Origin: Ferruginibacter sp.
Lineage (GTDB): Bacteria > Bacteroidota > Bacteroidia > Chitinophagales > Chitinophagaceae
Direction of reading: 5' to 3'
Assembly: GCA_025963635.1 (NCBI GenBank)
Contig: JAOQAK010000032.1
Span: 34,102 to 98,101, forward strand
Length of the DNA: 64,000 bases
In this document: positions 44,392 through 53,159 of the stretch, piece after piece
Layout: each line of letters starts with the position of its first letter
Position numbering within the stretch: the first letter of the stretch is position 1
Program-made: the position numbers and the translations under genes
The notes under the pieces: model-generated
What the model was told of the DNA's origin: nothing
Databases searched by the model: none
Seen by the model: the letters and a program-made list of their open reading frames with translations, nothing else

Positions 44392-45249
44392 TTATTTTTT
44401 ATCTTTCGCAAAAGTAAATTTTAATATGGTTGCGCTGGCCGTATTGCCCCGTTCGTTCGAAATGTACAGGTTATTGTTGCTATCAAAGGCGATGCCTTCA
44501 GGCTGATTAAACAAAGCCGGATCAAGCGGGTAAGCCGCTTTTACTACCCATGCCGTGTCAGTAATTACCAACAATTTATTTACTGAGGAGACAATATACC
44601 ACTCATTCTGTAAATGATTTTTGGCCATGGCGGAAGGCCGGAAAACAATTTTCTTTTCTACCAGTTTGGCAGCAATATCTTTTGTATTTATCCTGAAATT
44701 GTCTTTTGATGCGAATTGTCCACCGGGCAAAATTTGCAAAATATAACCACTGATGTTTTTAGCAGCATTGTCTTCACTGCACTCTTTGCAGAGTACATAC
44801 AAAAGATTGTTAGCCTCATCAGCAAACATTGCTTCATATTCGCCTGCTGGTAAAATGCCCGCGGCTTCCTGAACATTGCTGATTTCTTTATCACCGTTGA
44901 TGTTTAGAGGGAAGGAAAACAAAGCGCCATCACTCCTGAGCATTGCTACCGTTCCGTTACAAATTGCGATGTCTTCATAGTCTCCCTTCTTTCCAAACTT
45001 TTGATGCTTTACATCCTGGCTGCCGGTAGCGAAATAAAATAACCTGCCTTCCTCATCCTGCTCGGCGTAGATGGTGTCGGGATTGCCCTTATTAAATGCG
45101 ATGCCGGAAATTTCGTTTAAGGCAACAGGCATTTTTAAGACGACCGGTTTGGTGAGGTCGTATCCCGGCGGGCCTGCAATCTGTTCGTGTTGTTTACAGG
45201 CGCCGTAAAAAAACAAGATGAATATGAGAGAAGAAATCAATTTTATCAT
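44392..45249 (-). CDS. SdiA-regulated-type beta-propeller lipoprotein
   Basis: The 285-residue protein begins with a lipoprotein signal (MIKLISSLIFILFFYGAC, lipobox YGAC). The mature part reads VALNEISGIAFNKGNPDTIY, EDEGRLFYF-like (here DEEGRLFYFATG), GDYEDIAICNGTVAML and FNQPEGIAFDSNNNLYISNE, the pattern of the SdiA-regulated family of secreted beta-propellers. Its function is not established. It follows ppk1 by 93 bases across a 22-bp perfect hairpin and precedes the PAP2 gene by three bases. Confidence 0.82.
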   Translation of the reverse strand: MIKLISSLIFILFFYGACKQHEQIAGPPGYDLTKPVVLKMPVALNEISGIAFNKGNPDTIYAEQDEEGRLFYFATGSQDVKHQKFGKKGDYEDIAICNGTVAMLRSDGALFSFPLNINGDKEISNVQEAAGILPAGEYEAMFADEANNLLYVLCKECSEDNAAKNISGYILQILPGGQFASKDNFRINTKDIAAKLVEKKIVFRPSAMAKNHLQNEWYIVSSVNKLLVITDTAWVVKAAYPLDPALFNQPEGIAFDSNNNLYISNERGNTASATILKFTFAKDKK

Positions 45250-45290
45250 TGGTGTTGTATTAATTGTTTGGGGTCGTTTAGTTGTTAACC

Positions 45291-45339
45291 CCCTCTACCC
45301 GGTGAGTCACTCCTAAAGAGTGACTCACCGGGTAGAGGG
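45291..45339. terminator. Perfect 22-bp hairpin between ppk1 and the lipoprotein gene
   Basis: The arms at 45291-45312 (CCCTCTACCCGGTGAGTCAC then TC) and 45318-45339 are exact complements around the loop CTAAA. It begins three bases after the ppk1 stop. No T run follows on the minus strand, so it may act as a transcript-stabilising or attenuating hairpin rather than a full terminator. Confidence 0.55.
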
Positions 45340-45342
45340 CTA

Positions 45343-47385
45343 TCAGCCTGCAATGAAATGCTCCTCCTTCTTTGTACCGAGCAACTGGTATATTTTCTCC
45401 TGTGACCTTACCGGCTCCTGTTCATTTTTTACCGGTATATTTTCAAGCCGGCCGTTGATCTGTACTGCCTGGATATTATCTGCCAATTGTATTGCAATGA
45501 GTTGTTTTAATTCCTTGCAGATACGTTCATCATATACGGGGAAACACACTTCTATCCTTGTATAAATATTTCGGTTCATCCAGTCGGCCGATCCCATGAA
45601 AACAAGTTCATTGTTATTGTTGTTAAAGATGAATACCCTGCCATGTTCCAGGTATTTGTCAACAATCCTGGTTATTTTGATGGGTTCACTTCCCGGCTGT
45701 TCCGGTTGCAGGCAACAAATGCTCCGTACAATCAATCGTACGGTAACACCTGCCTGTGATGCTTCGTACAGTTTACCAATCAGCTTCTTCTCCTCGAGGT
45801 TATTCATTTTTATAGTAATGGCTGAAGGCAATCCCTGCTGAGCATTTTTTATCTCGTTGTCTACCAGGTCCAAAAAGGCATTTTGCAAATTGAACTGGGC
45901 TACCAGCAGGTGTTTAAATGCAATCTCTTCATTGTTTACCGGTTTTCTTTTCCGGCTTAAAAAAATGAACAGCAATTCTAATTCCTGTAGGATGCCATGG
46001 TGTGCAGTTAATAAAATATGATCCGTGTAAAACCTTGCCGTGCTTTCATTCATATTGCCGGTGGAAAGCAGGCCAATGTATACCATTCGTTCATCGACCC
46101 TTTTTTTCACCAGCGCTACCTTGGCGTGCACTTTCAGGTTGGGTATACTATAAATGATCCGGATACCGGCTGCCTTCATCTTTTTTCCCCAGCGGATATT
46201 ATTCGCTTCATCAAACCGTGCTTTTAACTCAACAAACACGATCACTTTTTTTCCGTTGTTGGCAGCGGTGATGAGTGCATTGGCAATTTTAGAGTCGCTG
46301 GCGATCCTGTATAAGGTTACATATATTTCTTCCACCCCCGGATCAATTGCGGCTTCGTTAAAAAAGCGCAGGATCGTATTGTAAGATTCATAAGGGGTAT
46401 GAATGATGCGGTCTCTTTCAATGATCGACTGAAATAGAGATTCCTGTATGATAAAACGGTTTTTTATGGCCGGCCAGGAGGGATAACACAGCGCCGGATC
46501 ACTAACCGGAATACCGGAAAAGTCTTTCAGGTTGTGGTATTTGCCGCCCTCCACTATATTTGCCCTGTTCAGCTGAAGCGTAGTGACCAGCCATTGTAAA
46601 ATGCGCAAAGGGATACCGGGCTGGTATAAAAAGCGGGTAGCTTCACCCAGCTCTCGTTTGGCAATTTTGCTTTCGATTTTTTCGGCAAGATCACCTGCAA
46701 ATTCATCCTCCAGGTCAAGATCGGCATTGCGGGTGATCTTGATGTTAAACACACCTTTTATATTTTGACCCGGAAGAATTGCAGGTAAATAGCGATCGAT
46801 AATATCTTCCAGGAAAACAATGTATTGAATGCCGTTAATGGTAACTGAAAAAAAGCGGGGTAAATTATTGGCAGGAATGGAAATGATCTTTACAGCTTCC
46901 TTTCCGTTTTCACCAGCTGTGACCACTACCTGGTATAGCTGGTTATTTTCAGAAAAGAATTGCGGGTTATTTCCGGACAGGTCGATAATTTGTAAAAAAG
47001 CTGCTACGTTGGAATAAAAATATTCATCGAGCGCCTCATTGATCATCACCGGGATGGGTTCATTATAAACCAGGTGAATATTTTTTTCTTTTAGTTGCGG
47101 AATGATTTCCTGCGTTAAAGTTTTGCCGAAATAAACCTGCTGGCTTGATATGATATTGCTTGCTTTTGCTGCTGTATTTTCGCCATTGCTGGCCAACGAT
47201 GATGAAGATTTTTTGGATAAGATCGCTGGCATGCGCACCCTGTAAAACTCGTCAAGGTTGGAAGAAAAGATAGCAAGAAACCTGACTCTTTCCAACAGCG
47301 GTACATTTGCGTTGCCCGCCTCAGTTAATACCCGGCCATTAAAGGAAAGCCAGCTCAGGTCGCGGTTAAAAAATTGATAAGTCAT
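45343..47385 (-). CDS. ppk1: Polyphosphate kinase PPK1
   Basis: PPK1 makes polyphosphate from ATP. The 680-residue protein has the N domain with NRDLSWLSFNGRVL at residue 7, the head domain, and the two phospholipase-D-like catalytic domains. The second half contains FVELKARFDEANNIRWGKKM, the autophosphorylated His region KVHAKVALVKK, LLSTGNMNESTARFYTDH and the closing FMGSADWMNRNIYTRIEVCFP. Length is normal. The gene starts nine bases after the stop of the HD-PycTM fusion on the same strand, so the two are likely cotranscribed and translated together. Confidence 0.97.
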   Translation of the reverse strand: MTYQFFNRDLSWLSFNGRVLTEAGNANVPLLERVRFLAIFSSNLDEFYRVRMPAILSKKSSSSLASNGENTAAKASNIISSQQVYFGKTLTQEIIPQLKEKNIHLVYNEPIPVMINEALDEYFYSNVAAFLQIIDLSGNNPQFFSENNQLYQVVVTAGENGKEAVKIISIPANNLPRFFSVTINGIQYIVFLEDIIDRYLPAILPGQNIKGVFNIKITRNADLDLEDEFAGDLAEKIESKIAKRELGEATRFLYQPGIPLRILQWLVTTLQLNRANIVEGGKYHNLKDFSGIPVSDPALCYPSWPAIKNRFIIQESLFQSIIERDRIIHTPYESYNTILRFFNEAAIDPGVEEIYVTLYRIASDSKIANALITAANNGKKVIVFVELKARFDEANNIRWGKKMKAAGIRIIYSIPNLKVHAKVALVKKRVDERMVYIGLLSTGNMNESTARFYTDHILLTAHHGILQELELLFIFLSRKRKPVNNEEIAFKHLLVAQFNLQNAFLDLVDNEIKNAQQGLPSAITIKMNNLEEKKLIGKLYEASQAGVTVRLIVRSICCLQPEQPGSEPIKITRIVDKYLEHGRVFIFNNNNNELVFMGSADWMNRNIYTRIEVCFPVYDERICKELKQLIAIQLADNIQAVQINGRLENIPVKNEQEPVRSQEKIYQLLGTKKEEHFIAG

Positions 47386-47394
47386 TTACGAGGT

Positions 47395-48618
47395 TTATGC
47401 AAAAAAGATGGTTGCGATAGCAAAAGCAATGATGGACACGATTAAGGTATACATGAAGATGGTGTAAGACACCCGTAGCAATTTGTATTTATTTCCCAGC
47501 ACTTTTCCCTGTGAATAAATATCCCTTGTGAGGCTGCCATACAGGAATTCACGATCGGCCATTACTTTTAACATGCCCTCATAGTAATCACTAAAATCCA
47601 TCCTGTAGAAATTACCAAAAAACAAGAGGTTAACTGTTTTGTCATCTACCTGTGCTTTACTGAAAAGTCCGTTGGGTATTTTTGGCCTTGTGGCCAACAC
47701 GGCAAAAACGATTGCACACAAACTGCCGGTCAACAATATCAAAGTAGGCACAATAATATTGGGACTGGCATCCAGCTTGCGGATGACCAGGCCGATAATA
47801 ACTGAGATGATGATGGAGTTTACGGAGATCATGATATGCGCTTTGTTGTCAGACATATCACTCAACCTTTGGTGATTGGTTGCCGCTACCCGAAACATTG
47901 TTTCTATTCCCTTATCTGGACGGTCGATAAGTTCTTTTAGTTCTTTCTTTTTCTTCACTGGCTCAATACCGGTACCCTCCTCCTTTTCGATCTGGGGAGC
48001 TAAGGCAGCCTTCTCCCCTTGTGCCTGCTGTCTTCGTAACAACTTGTCTAAATTTTCCTGTTTTTTCTCATTGAGCAACAGTTTGCAATACTCCGTATGA
48101 TAATGATGCGATTGCATCAGCTGGATACTGCTGTTCCGCCACTCTTCCTTACTTAACGGCTCTTTATATAGTTTTTCACATTCCCTGCGCATTAGTTTAT
48201 TCCGCTCTGCAAACTCATCCGTACCAAGGTGAAATAGGTCGGCATCACAAACAATTTGTTCCGGCAAATTTGCCGGCGATTGTGGAAGCCTTGTGGCAAT
48301 GATACAAGCCTGCACCCTGCTAATGGTGAGCTCATCCACTCCTAATTCTCTTAGAAAAAGGGCTGCGTTTTCGGCACCTCTTTTTTCATGTCCCACAGCA
48401 TCTTCCGCGGAATATCCCATATCATGAAACCAGGCAGCTGTTAATACAACAAAAAAATCCGAGTTATCCAGCTGGTAATGATTGCCGATCTGTACGGCAG
48501 CTTTCACCACCCCTTCTGTATGGGCGAGATTGTGATAAGGCAGCTGTTGATTTTCGGGAGCGCTGAAAAATGCCAGCGAATATTGTTTCACCTGTTCGGA
48601 CAATGAGTAATAGTTCAT
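47395..48618 (-). CDS. HD-domain phosphohydrolase fused to a Pycsar-effector (PycTM) membrane domain
   Basis: The 407-residue protein has an HD domain at about 1-200 with its metal ligands intact (His33 in YHNLAHTEG, His65-Asp66 in AWFHDMGYS, Asp125/127 in VCDADLFHLG). A charged linker follows at about 200-235, then a C-terminal membrane module (about 237-405) that resembles the Pycsar effector domain: FRVAATNHQRLSDMSDNKAH, membrane helices at about 262-280 and 288-309, RPKIPNGLF, FFGNFYRMDFSDYYEGM and a last helix at 383-405. In Pycsar defence PycTM responds to a cyclic pyrimidine nucleotide made by a PycC cyclase. No cyclase gene is near; instead ppk1 follows after nine bases. Confidence 0.87.
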   Translation of the reverse strand: MNYYSLSEQVKQYSLAFFSAPENQQLPYHNLAHTEGVVKAAVQIGNHYQLDNSDFFVVLTAAWFHDMGYSAEDAVGHEKRGAENAALFLRELGVDELTISRVQACIIATRLPQSPANLPEQIVCDADLFHLGTDEFAERNKLMRRECEKLYKEPLSKEEWRNSSIQLMQSHHYHTEYCKLLLNEKKQENLDKLLRRQQAQGEKAALAPQIEKEEGTGIEPVKKKKELKELIDRPDKGIETMFRVAATNHQRLSDMSDNKAHIMISVNSIIISVIIGLVIRKLDASPNIIVPTLILLTGSLCAIVFAVLATRPKIPNGLFSKAQVDDKTVNLLFFGNFYRMDFSDYYEGMLKVMADREFLYGSLTRDIYSQGKVLGNKYKLLRVSYTIFMYTLIVSIIAFAIATIFFA

Positions 48619-49172
48619 GAAAACGAAGTTATATTTTAAAGAGAGATGTGCCAGTTATTCCCGTCCCCGAACGACTTTTGGGTCACCCGTATTTTGCTGG
48701 TGAAGGAATACAAACAAAACGGCAGCCAATTTTAAATGTACAAAAATATCGGCTAAAACCGATAATACTGCATCAATCAGCGCAAAGCCAATCATCCTTC
48801 AGCCTGCGGAGCAACCAGAGAAGAATACAGTTTGGAGGGGGCGAACACTTGCAATCTTCGCCAATGTTCAATGTTGTTCAAAGTGCCGGTTTGTAATTTA
48901 TCCAACGGAATCATTCAACCAGATAATTTCGGGCGGAGCTGCCCAATGAGCAGGCACTTTAACTTTTCAATCGTTTTGCACGCCTATAGCAGGGTGCAGT
49001 CAAATATCTGCAGCACAAAAGGGGAATGGCCGGCAAATTGATTTGGGAATAACTTTTGGACTTTTGAAAAAAGAATTTTCAAATAAACCCAACTGCGCTC
49101 GGATGGAACACAAAGAATTGCTTAGTGAAGTTAGATTTGACCGATTTTCAAAAAGGGTAGTTGGTGTAATGA
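48619..49172. other. 554-base gap with no recognisable gene
   Basis: Short open frames occur on the plus strand (48648-48896, 49043-49279), but they lack start signals, family resemblance and coherent codon use. I see no terminator, repeat or RNA here. It may be the remains of a lost gene. Confidence 0.5.
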
Positions 49173-50024
49173 TTAGCTTAAATACTTCTTATAAAAATCG
49201 AGTGTTCTTTGCCAGGCCAATTTTGCAGCCGCTTCGTTATAGCGGGTGGGTGCCGTATCATTGTGAAATGCGTGATTAGCGCCTTCGTAGATGTACAATT
49301 CGTAACGCGTACCCGCTTTTTTAAGGGCAGCCTCATAGGCAGGTATGCCGGCATTAATTCGCTCATCAAGGCCGCCATAATGCAGTTGTATCGCGGCTTT
49401 AATTTTTGGAACATCCGCCGCATCGGGTTGAGCTCCGTAAAATGCAACGGCTGCTTTCAACAGCGGAACATTTACCGCCAGTTTATTCGCCATGCTGCCG
49501 CCCCAGCAAAAACCAACACAGCCAATATTGCCATTGCAATCTTTTCGGCCGGGTAAATAATCAAAAACTTTTATAAAATTCTGAAGACTGTCTTCTGCTT
49601 TCAGTTGCTGAAATAATTGGCGGGCCTCATCTTCATTGGCTGGTGTGCCTCCTAAAGAAGACAGGGCATTGGGTGCAATAGCGAGATAGCCCGCATTTGC
49701 CGCACGCCGGGTAACATCTTCTATATGCGCATTTAATCCGCGGTTTTCATGAATCACAATTACTGCCGGGTATTTCGCTTCAGCCTTTGGACGGGCTACA
49801 TACGCCTGCATCTGGCCGTTAAAACCCGGATACGAGATTCGCTCCGTAAAAAGATCATCTTCCGGCACTGTGCCGGCCTGGGCAGCATTCACTTCAATCA
49901 TGGGCAAAATAGCCATCGCAGCAGCAGTACTGCCGAGCATTTTCGTAAGGCGATTTAAAAATTCCTGGCGGGATAAGGGCCGGTGGGTGTATTCGCCATA
50001 AAGGTTGATGATCTGTTGATCCAT
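49173..50024 (-). CDS. Dienelactone hydrolase family protein
   Basis: The 283-residue protein has an alpha/beta-hydrolase fold of the DLH family with VIVIHENRGLNAHIEDVTRR, the nucleophile motif GFCWGGSMANK (Cys in place of Ser), the Asp in YGGLDERIN and the His in EGANHAFHND. The first 55 residues contain a hydrophobic stretch (STAAAMAILPMIEV) after LSRQEFLNRLTKM. This looks like a modified Tat-type leader without the two arginines, so it may be exported or anchored. Members hydrolyse dienelactone or related esters; the substrate here is unknown. It is a single-gene unit. Confidence 0.9.
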   Translation of the reverse strand: MDQQIINLYGEYTHRPLSRQEFLNRLTKMLGSTAAAMAILPMIEVNAAQAGTVPEDDLFTERISYPGFNGQMQAYVARPKAEAKYPAVIVIHENRGLNAHIEDVTRRAANAGYLAIAPNALSSLGGTPANEDEARQLFQQLKAEDSLQNFIKVFDYLPGRKDCNGNIGCVGFCWGGSMANKLAVNVPLLKAAVAFYGAQPDAADVPKIKAAIQLHYGGLDERINAGIPAYEAALKKAGTRYELYIYEGANHAFHNDTAPTRYNEAAAKLAWQRTLDFYKKYLS

Positions 50025-50242
50025 ACAATAGATTTAAGGATGAACTTAAAGTTACATAATTAAAATAACGTATTTAGGTGCTTGTTTTAACACTGCACAT
50101 TTTAGATGCATCCTGTTGAGATCGCAACAACGGAGTTATCATTCTTCTTACTTGCGCAGGGTTCCTGTGTTATAGCGTAGCCATTTATTAGAGAAAAAAG
50201 CAGCAAAGTTTGTAATCGTTTGGAGATCTGCCTGTGGCAGCA

Positions 50243-50380
50243 TTAATAACGACGCATTCGCTTGGTTTTTTTATAATACTTGATTGGGTAAACATCCGGT
50301 CTTTGGAGAATCTTATTTAACAGGCTTTTTACCAATTGAATCATTGGGTTGCTGCTTTGCTTGCTGAATTTAGAGGGCAT
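50243..50380 (-). CDS. Possible small basic protein, 45 residues
   Basis: An ATG at 50380 opens a frame of 45 codons ending at TAA 50243. The product begins MPSKFSKQSSNPMIQLVK and ends with YYKKTKRMRRY. It is strongly basic and has a continuous amphipathic middle (LLNKILQRPDVYPI), as in small nucleic-acid or ribosome-binding proteins. TAACTTTA, one mismatch from the -7 consensus, lies upstream on the same strand. I know no family match. It lies in the 980-base low-density gap 50025-51003. Confidence 0.4.
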   Translation of the reverse strand: MPSKFSKQSSNPMIQLVKSLLNKILQRPDVYPIKYYKKTKRMRRY

Positions 50381-50608
50381 GGGCTGTAGGGTTTATTATT
50401 GGATAACTTTGCTACTTAAAGTTATTGCAATTAAGACAAGTTGTGTTAATTTATTTTATCCTTTTATAACCTAAGCGACAAAAAGGTTGCCCGATTTTTT
50501 CTTTGGGATGATATTAACATCTGTTTAAGACTTAATGGCTCTCTAAACCATTAACCTCAATTAACAATAAACCAAGGTTGATTAACCAGCATTGCTGTTG
50601 ATGGCGGA

Positions 50609-50616
50609 TACTTTTG
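50609..50616 (+). promoter_or_regulatory. Predicted -7 box before a broken secreted-protein gene
   Basis: TACTTTTG matches TAnnTTTG and lies 20 bases before the ATG at 50637. Another exact box, TAACTTTG, occurs at 50404-50411 on the same strand. Confidence 0.45.
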
Positions 50617-50636
50617 TAACCGATAAAAGTATAGCC

Positions 50637-50869
50637 ATGAAACAATTTTTCTGTCGTGTTGCTTTTTGTTTTCATTCGTCATTGCCTACTCGCAGAATGC
50701 CGGGGAAACTATTATTAAAAAAAAGAATAGCTTGAACATTAATTTACTTCGTGATCAATTGAAGAGATTAGTAAAGTATTCTTTGATATTCCAGTTTACC
50801 TCTCGCAAAATTTACTTTATAACTATTTTACTCATAAAATCATTCAGGGGTTCGGAATTAAGTGCTTAG
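50637..50869 (+). pseudogene. Remnant of a small secreted protein gene, frameshifted
   Basis: The ATG at 50637 starts MKQFF, but the frame then loses sense. Restoring one T in the run at 50644-50650 gives MKQFFLSCCFLFSFVIAYSQ, a textbook signal peptide, followed by NAGETIIKKKNSLNIN and about 45 further residues without domain character, ending at 50869. A promoter box precedes it and a GCCACGAAT repeat begins 12 bases after the stop. It looks like the truncated start of an exported protein. Confidence 0.55.
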
Positions 50870-50880
50870 ATTTATTGGAG

Positions 50881-50900
50881 CTCATTTGTGCATTCGTGGC
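50881..50900. repeat. Dispersed GCCACGAAT element, copy C (right end only)
   Basis: TTGTGCATTCGTGGC followed by AAAAAATCAAA repeats the right end and right flank of copy A (9592-9620). No left end is recognised upstream. Confidence 0.65.
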
Positions 50901-51003
50901 AAAAAATCAAATCCCGGGCAAAAGGCCGATCGCTTTCGCTCCATCTTTGCCAGCCTGTACTTACACTTTAGTACTATCATAAAAAGAGCATCAAAAATTA
51001 CTA

Positions 51004-52176
51004 CTAGAGGTACCTCAGCCACCATTGTGAATGGGTGAGTTTATATTGATTGAACCAGCGGCAGGGAAGGTATAATACGGCCACTACGCTCAGCCAGATA
51101 AGGTACACCCATCGGAGACCAAAGCCAAAGGCAGCAGGGCGAAAAAGAAATGGTGATTGGCGGTCGATGATCTCCGAAGCGCCATGGCCGGTTGCGAAAA
51201 AAATTATTACCAGCAATGCATGTAAAATATAAAAGTGCAGTACATAATAAAAAAAAGGAACCCGGCCGTACACCGAAAGTACTGATGTCCAGCGGGTATG
51301 TGCGTTTTCTAAAAAAGACAATGCAACAAGGGCCGGACCCAATGTCATACAGCTGTAGAGCAATGACGGGGGATATTTACTGGTATTGATAAACGACAAG
51401 AAATGTATTTTATCCCAAAGCACGGGATCGCCATACACATTGAAAAAGCGCAGTACAATGAAAAGTAAAATAAGTGCAATCCCGGTGCTAAGTAATAATT
51501 GCTTCCTTCTTCCAGCCGAAAATTCTTTGCGGAACCAATAGCCTACACAATAACCTAATAACATTACGCCTGTCCAAGGCAAAATTGCATAAAATACGCC
51601 GATAAAATGAGTGCTGCAAACAGGCAGAATGGTGCCATTTGCCGTAAACAAAATTTTCATCAGGTTACCCGCAACACCGGTTTGAGGTAATATGATATGA
51701 TCAAACACATCGTGCCCAAAAAATAATATGAGCCCGGTTAATAAAATGGCAGGAAAAGGAAATCTTATCAGGAGTCCCAGCAGGAACATGCTCCAGCCGA
51801 TGGCCCATATCACCTGCCAGATAATAAAATTATAAAGGGGATTGAAAGTGAGCCCCAATGTAATCACGGCTATTTCAACGGCTACTAGCCACAAACCTCT
51901 TTTTACCAGGAAAAGACTTGCTTCGCCGGCGGTTTTATTTCTTGAAGCAAGAAATGCTGAGGTGCCGGATAGGAAAACAAAAACCGGGGCACAATAATGG
52001 GTGATCCAACGGGTAAAAAACAGCGGCACAGTGGTGGTGGCAAGATTCAGCGGGTTATCTGTTAAAGCAGTAACATGGAAAAAATCCCGGGTATGATCCA
52101 GCGCCATAATGATCATAACCAGTCCGCGGAGAATATCGATGGACCCGATGCGATAGGTATTACTGTTTTCCATCAT
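51004..52176 (-). CDS. Heparan-alpha-glucosaminide N-acetyltransferase-like membrane protein (DUF1624 type)
   Basis: The 390-residue protein has about ten membrane helices and the opening RIGSIDILRGLVMIIMALDHTRDFFH, the signature of the bacterial HGSNAT/DUF1624 family, with the conserved Asp-His in the first helix. Further segments ITHYCAPVFVFLSGTSAFLA and PFFYYVLHFYILHALLVI also fit. Members are thought to move an acyl group across the membrane onto a sugar or other acceptor; the substrate is unknown. The gene stands alone on the minus strand, divergent from the nucleotidase gene. ATG codons at 52176 and 52173 are both possible starts. Confidence 0.88.
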   Translation of the reverse strand: MMENSNTYRIGSIDILRGLVMIIMALDHTRDFFHVTALTDNPLNLATTTVPLFFTRWITHYCAPVFVFLSGTSAFLASRNKTAGEASLFLVKRGLWLVAVEIAVITLGLTFNPLYNFIIWQVIWAIGWSMFLLGLLIRFPFPAILLTGLILFFGHDVFDHIILPQTGVAGNLMKILFTANGTILPVCSTHFIGVFYAILPWTGVMLLGYCVGYWFRKEFSAGRRKQLLLSTGIALILLFIVLRFFNVYGDPVLWDKIHFLSFINTSKYPPSLLYSCMTLGPALVALSFLENAHTRWTSVLSVYGRVPFFYYVLHFYILHALLVIIFFATGHGASEIIDRQSPFLFRPAAFGFGLRWVYLIWLSVVAVLYLPCRWFNQYKLTHSQWWLRYL

Positions 52177-52321
52177 TCTAAGATAATCACTGCAGCCGCA
52201 ACTTGTATATGTTTCCTTTATTTAATTTACGAAACGCTGGCTGAAACCTGCACAGGATTGCAGCGGGCAATCTATTGTAAATATTCCGCTAACTTAGAAG
52301 CTGTAAAGAAAGCAAAATACT

Positions 52322-52840
52322 ATGAAAAGTATCGCCATAGACATGGATGGGGTTTTGGCAAATGTGTATAGCCAGTTTGTAAGAATGCATGCAGAAGAAT
52401 ACGGGAAGATCATCACTGCAGAGGAAATGTCGGGAAGACCCGAAGGCGATGTTTTTCCGGATGCGTTAAAATTTGTAAACAGTCCGGGTTTCTTCCGTAC
52501 CGCACCGCTTATTAAAGATTGCCAAAAAATTTTGGAACAATTGAACCTCCGGTACAGCGTGTTTATTGTGTCCGCTGCATTGGAATTTCCCAATAGTTTA
52601 ATAGAAAAGCAATCCTGGTTGAATGAACATTTTCAATTTATAAACTGGAAGCAAATCGTTTTTTGCGGATCCAAAGAAATCATCAAAGCAGATATTATGA
52701 TTGACGATCATTTTAAAAACCTTGATTTCTTTACAGGAGAAACCATCTTATTTACACAACCTCACAATGAACTAACCGACCCGGGTATCCATAAACGGGT
52801 AAATAGCTGGAAAGAAATTGGAGAGCTTTTCCTCCGGTGA
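52322..52840 (+). CDS. 5'(3')-deoxyribonucleotidase family protein
   Basis: The 172-residue HAD-fold protein begins MKSIAIDMDGVLANVYSQFV with the DxDG nucleophile motif and continues with FFRTAPLIKDCQKILEQL, the SAALEFPNS segment and the closing IMIDDHFKNLDFFTGETILF, the acidic motif IV. This matches the NT5C family, which removes the 5' or 3' phosphate from deoxynucleotides. TAACTTAG, one mismatch from the promoter consensus, lies about 25 bases before the ATG. Confidence 0.9.
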   Translation: MKSIAIDMDGVLANVYSQFVRMHAEEYGKIITAEEMSGRPEGDVFPDALKFVNSPGFFRTAPLIKDCQKILEQLNLRYSVFIVSAALEFPNSLIEKQSWLNEHFQFINWKQIVFCGSKEIIKADIMIDDHFKNLDFFTGETILFTQPHNELTDPGIHKRVNSWKEIGELFLR

Positions 52841-53015
52841 TTTCCTGCGGCGGGATGGTATGATATATTTCGTTGTCGATTCAATGTTGATTAATTGTTG
52901 CCTCATCGGGGCATCTGGTTGGTACAAATAATAAAAGCGATACCCCACGTTCCATTTCTGTACTTTCTACCCACCAAACATTCCTATAGAACATACGATC
53001 CGTAACCAAACTTAT

Positions 53016-53043
53016 CCATTGACCATTCACCATTGACCATTCA
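53016..53043. repeat. Heptamer array CCATTSA, four units
   Basis: CCATTGA, CCATTCA, CCATTGA and CCATTCA follow without spacing. The same unit in reverse is at 34864-34884. The array sits in the noncoding region 52841-53764. Confidence 0.8.
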
Positions 53044-53159
53044 CCTTCCTAATTGGTCACAATCCGCACCGGCTCCTTGCCCATTACCTCTTTTTGAAGT
53101 TTGGCAATTCAGGTCCTGTAATATTCTTCCCTTTTGTGGGCGCCTTCAGTTCTTTCTTA

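Noticed and set aside
47395..48618. Complete Pycsar defence operon
   Set aside because: A PycC cyclase gene is not present on either side; the neighbours are ppk1 and a gene-free stretch.
48648..49279. Plus-strand open frames of about 80 codons after the HD-PycTM gene start
   Set aside because: They show no motif, no start context and no continuity; probably noncoding.
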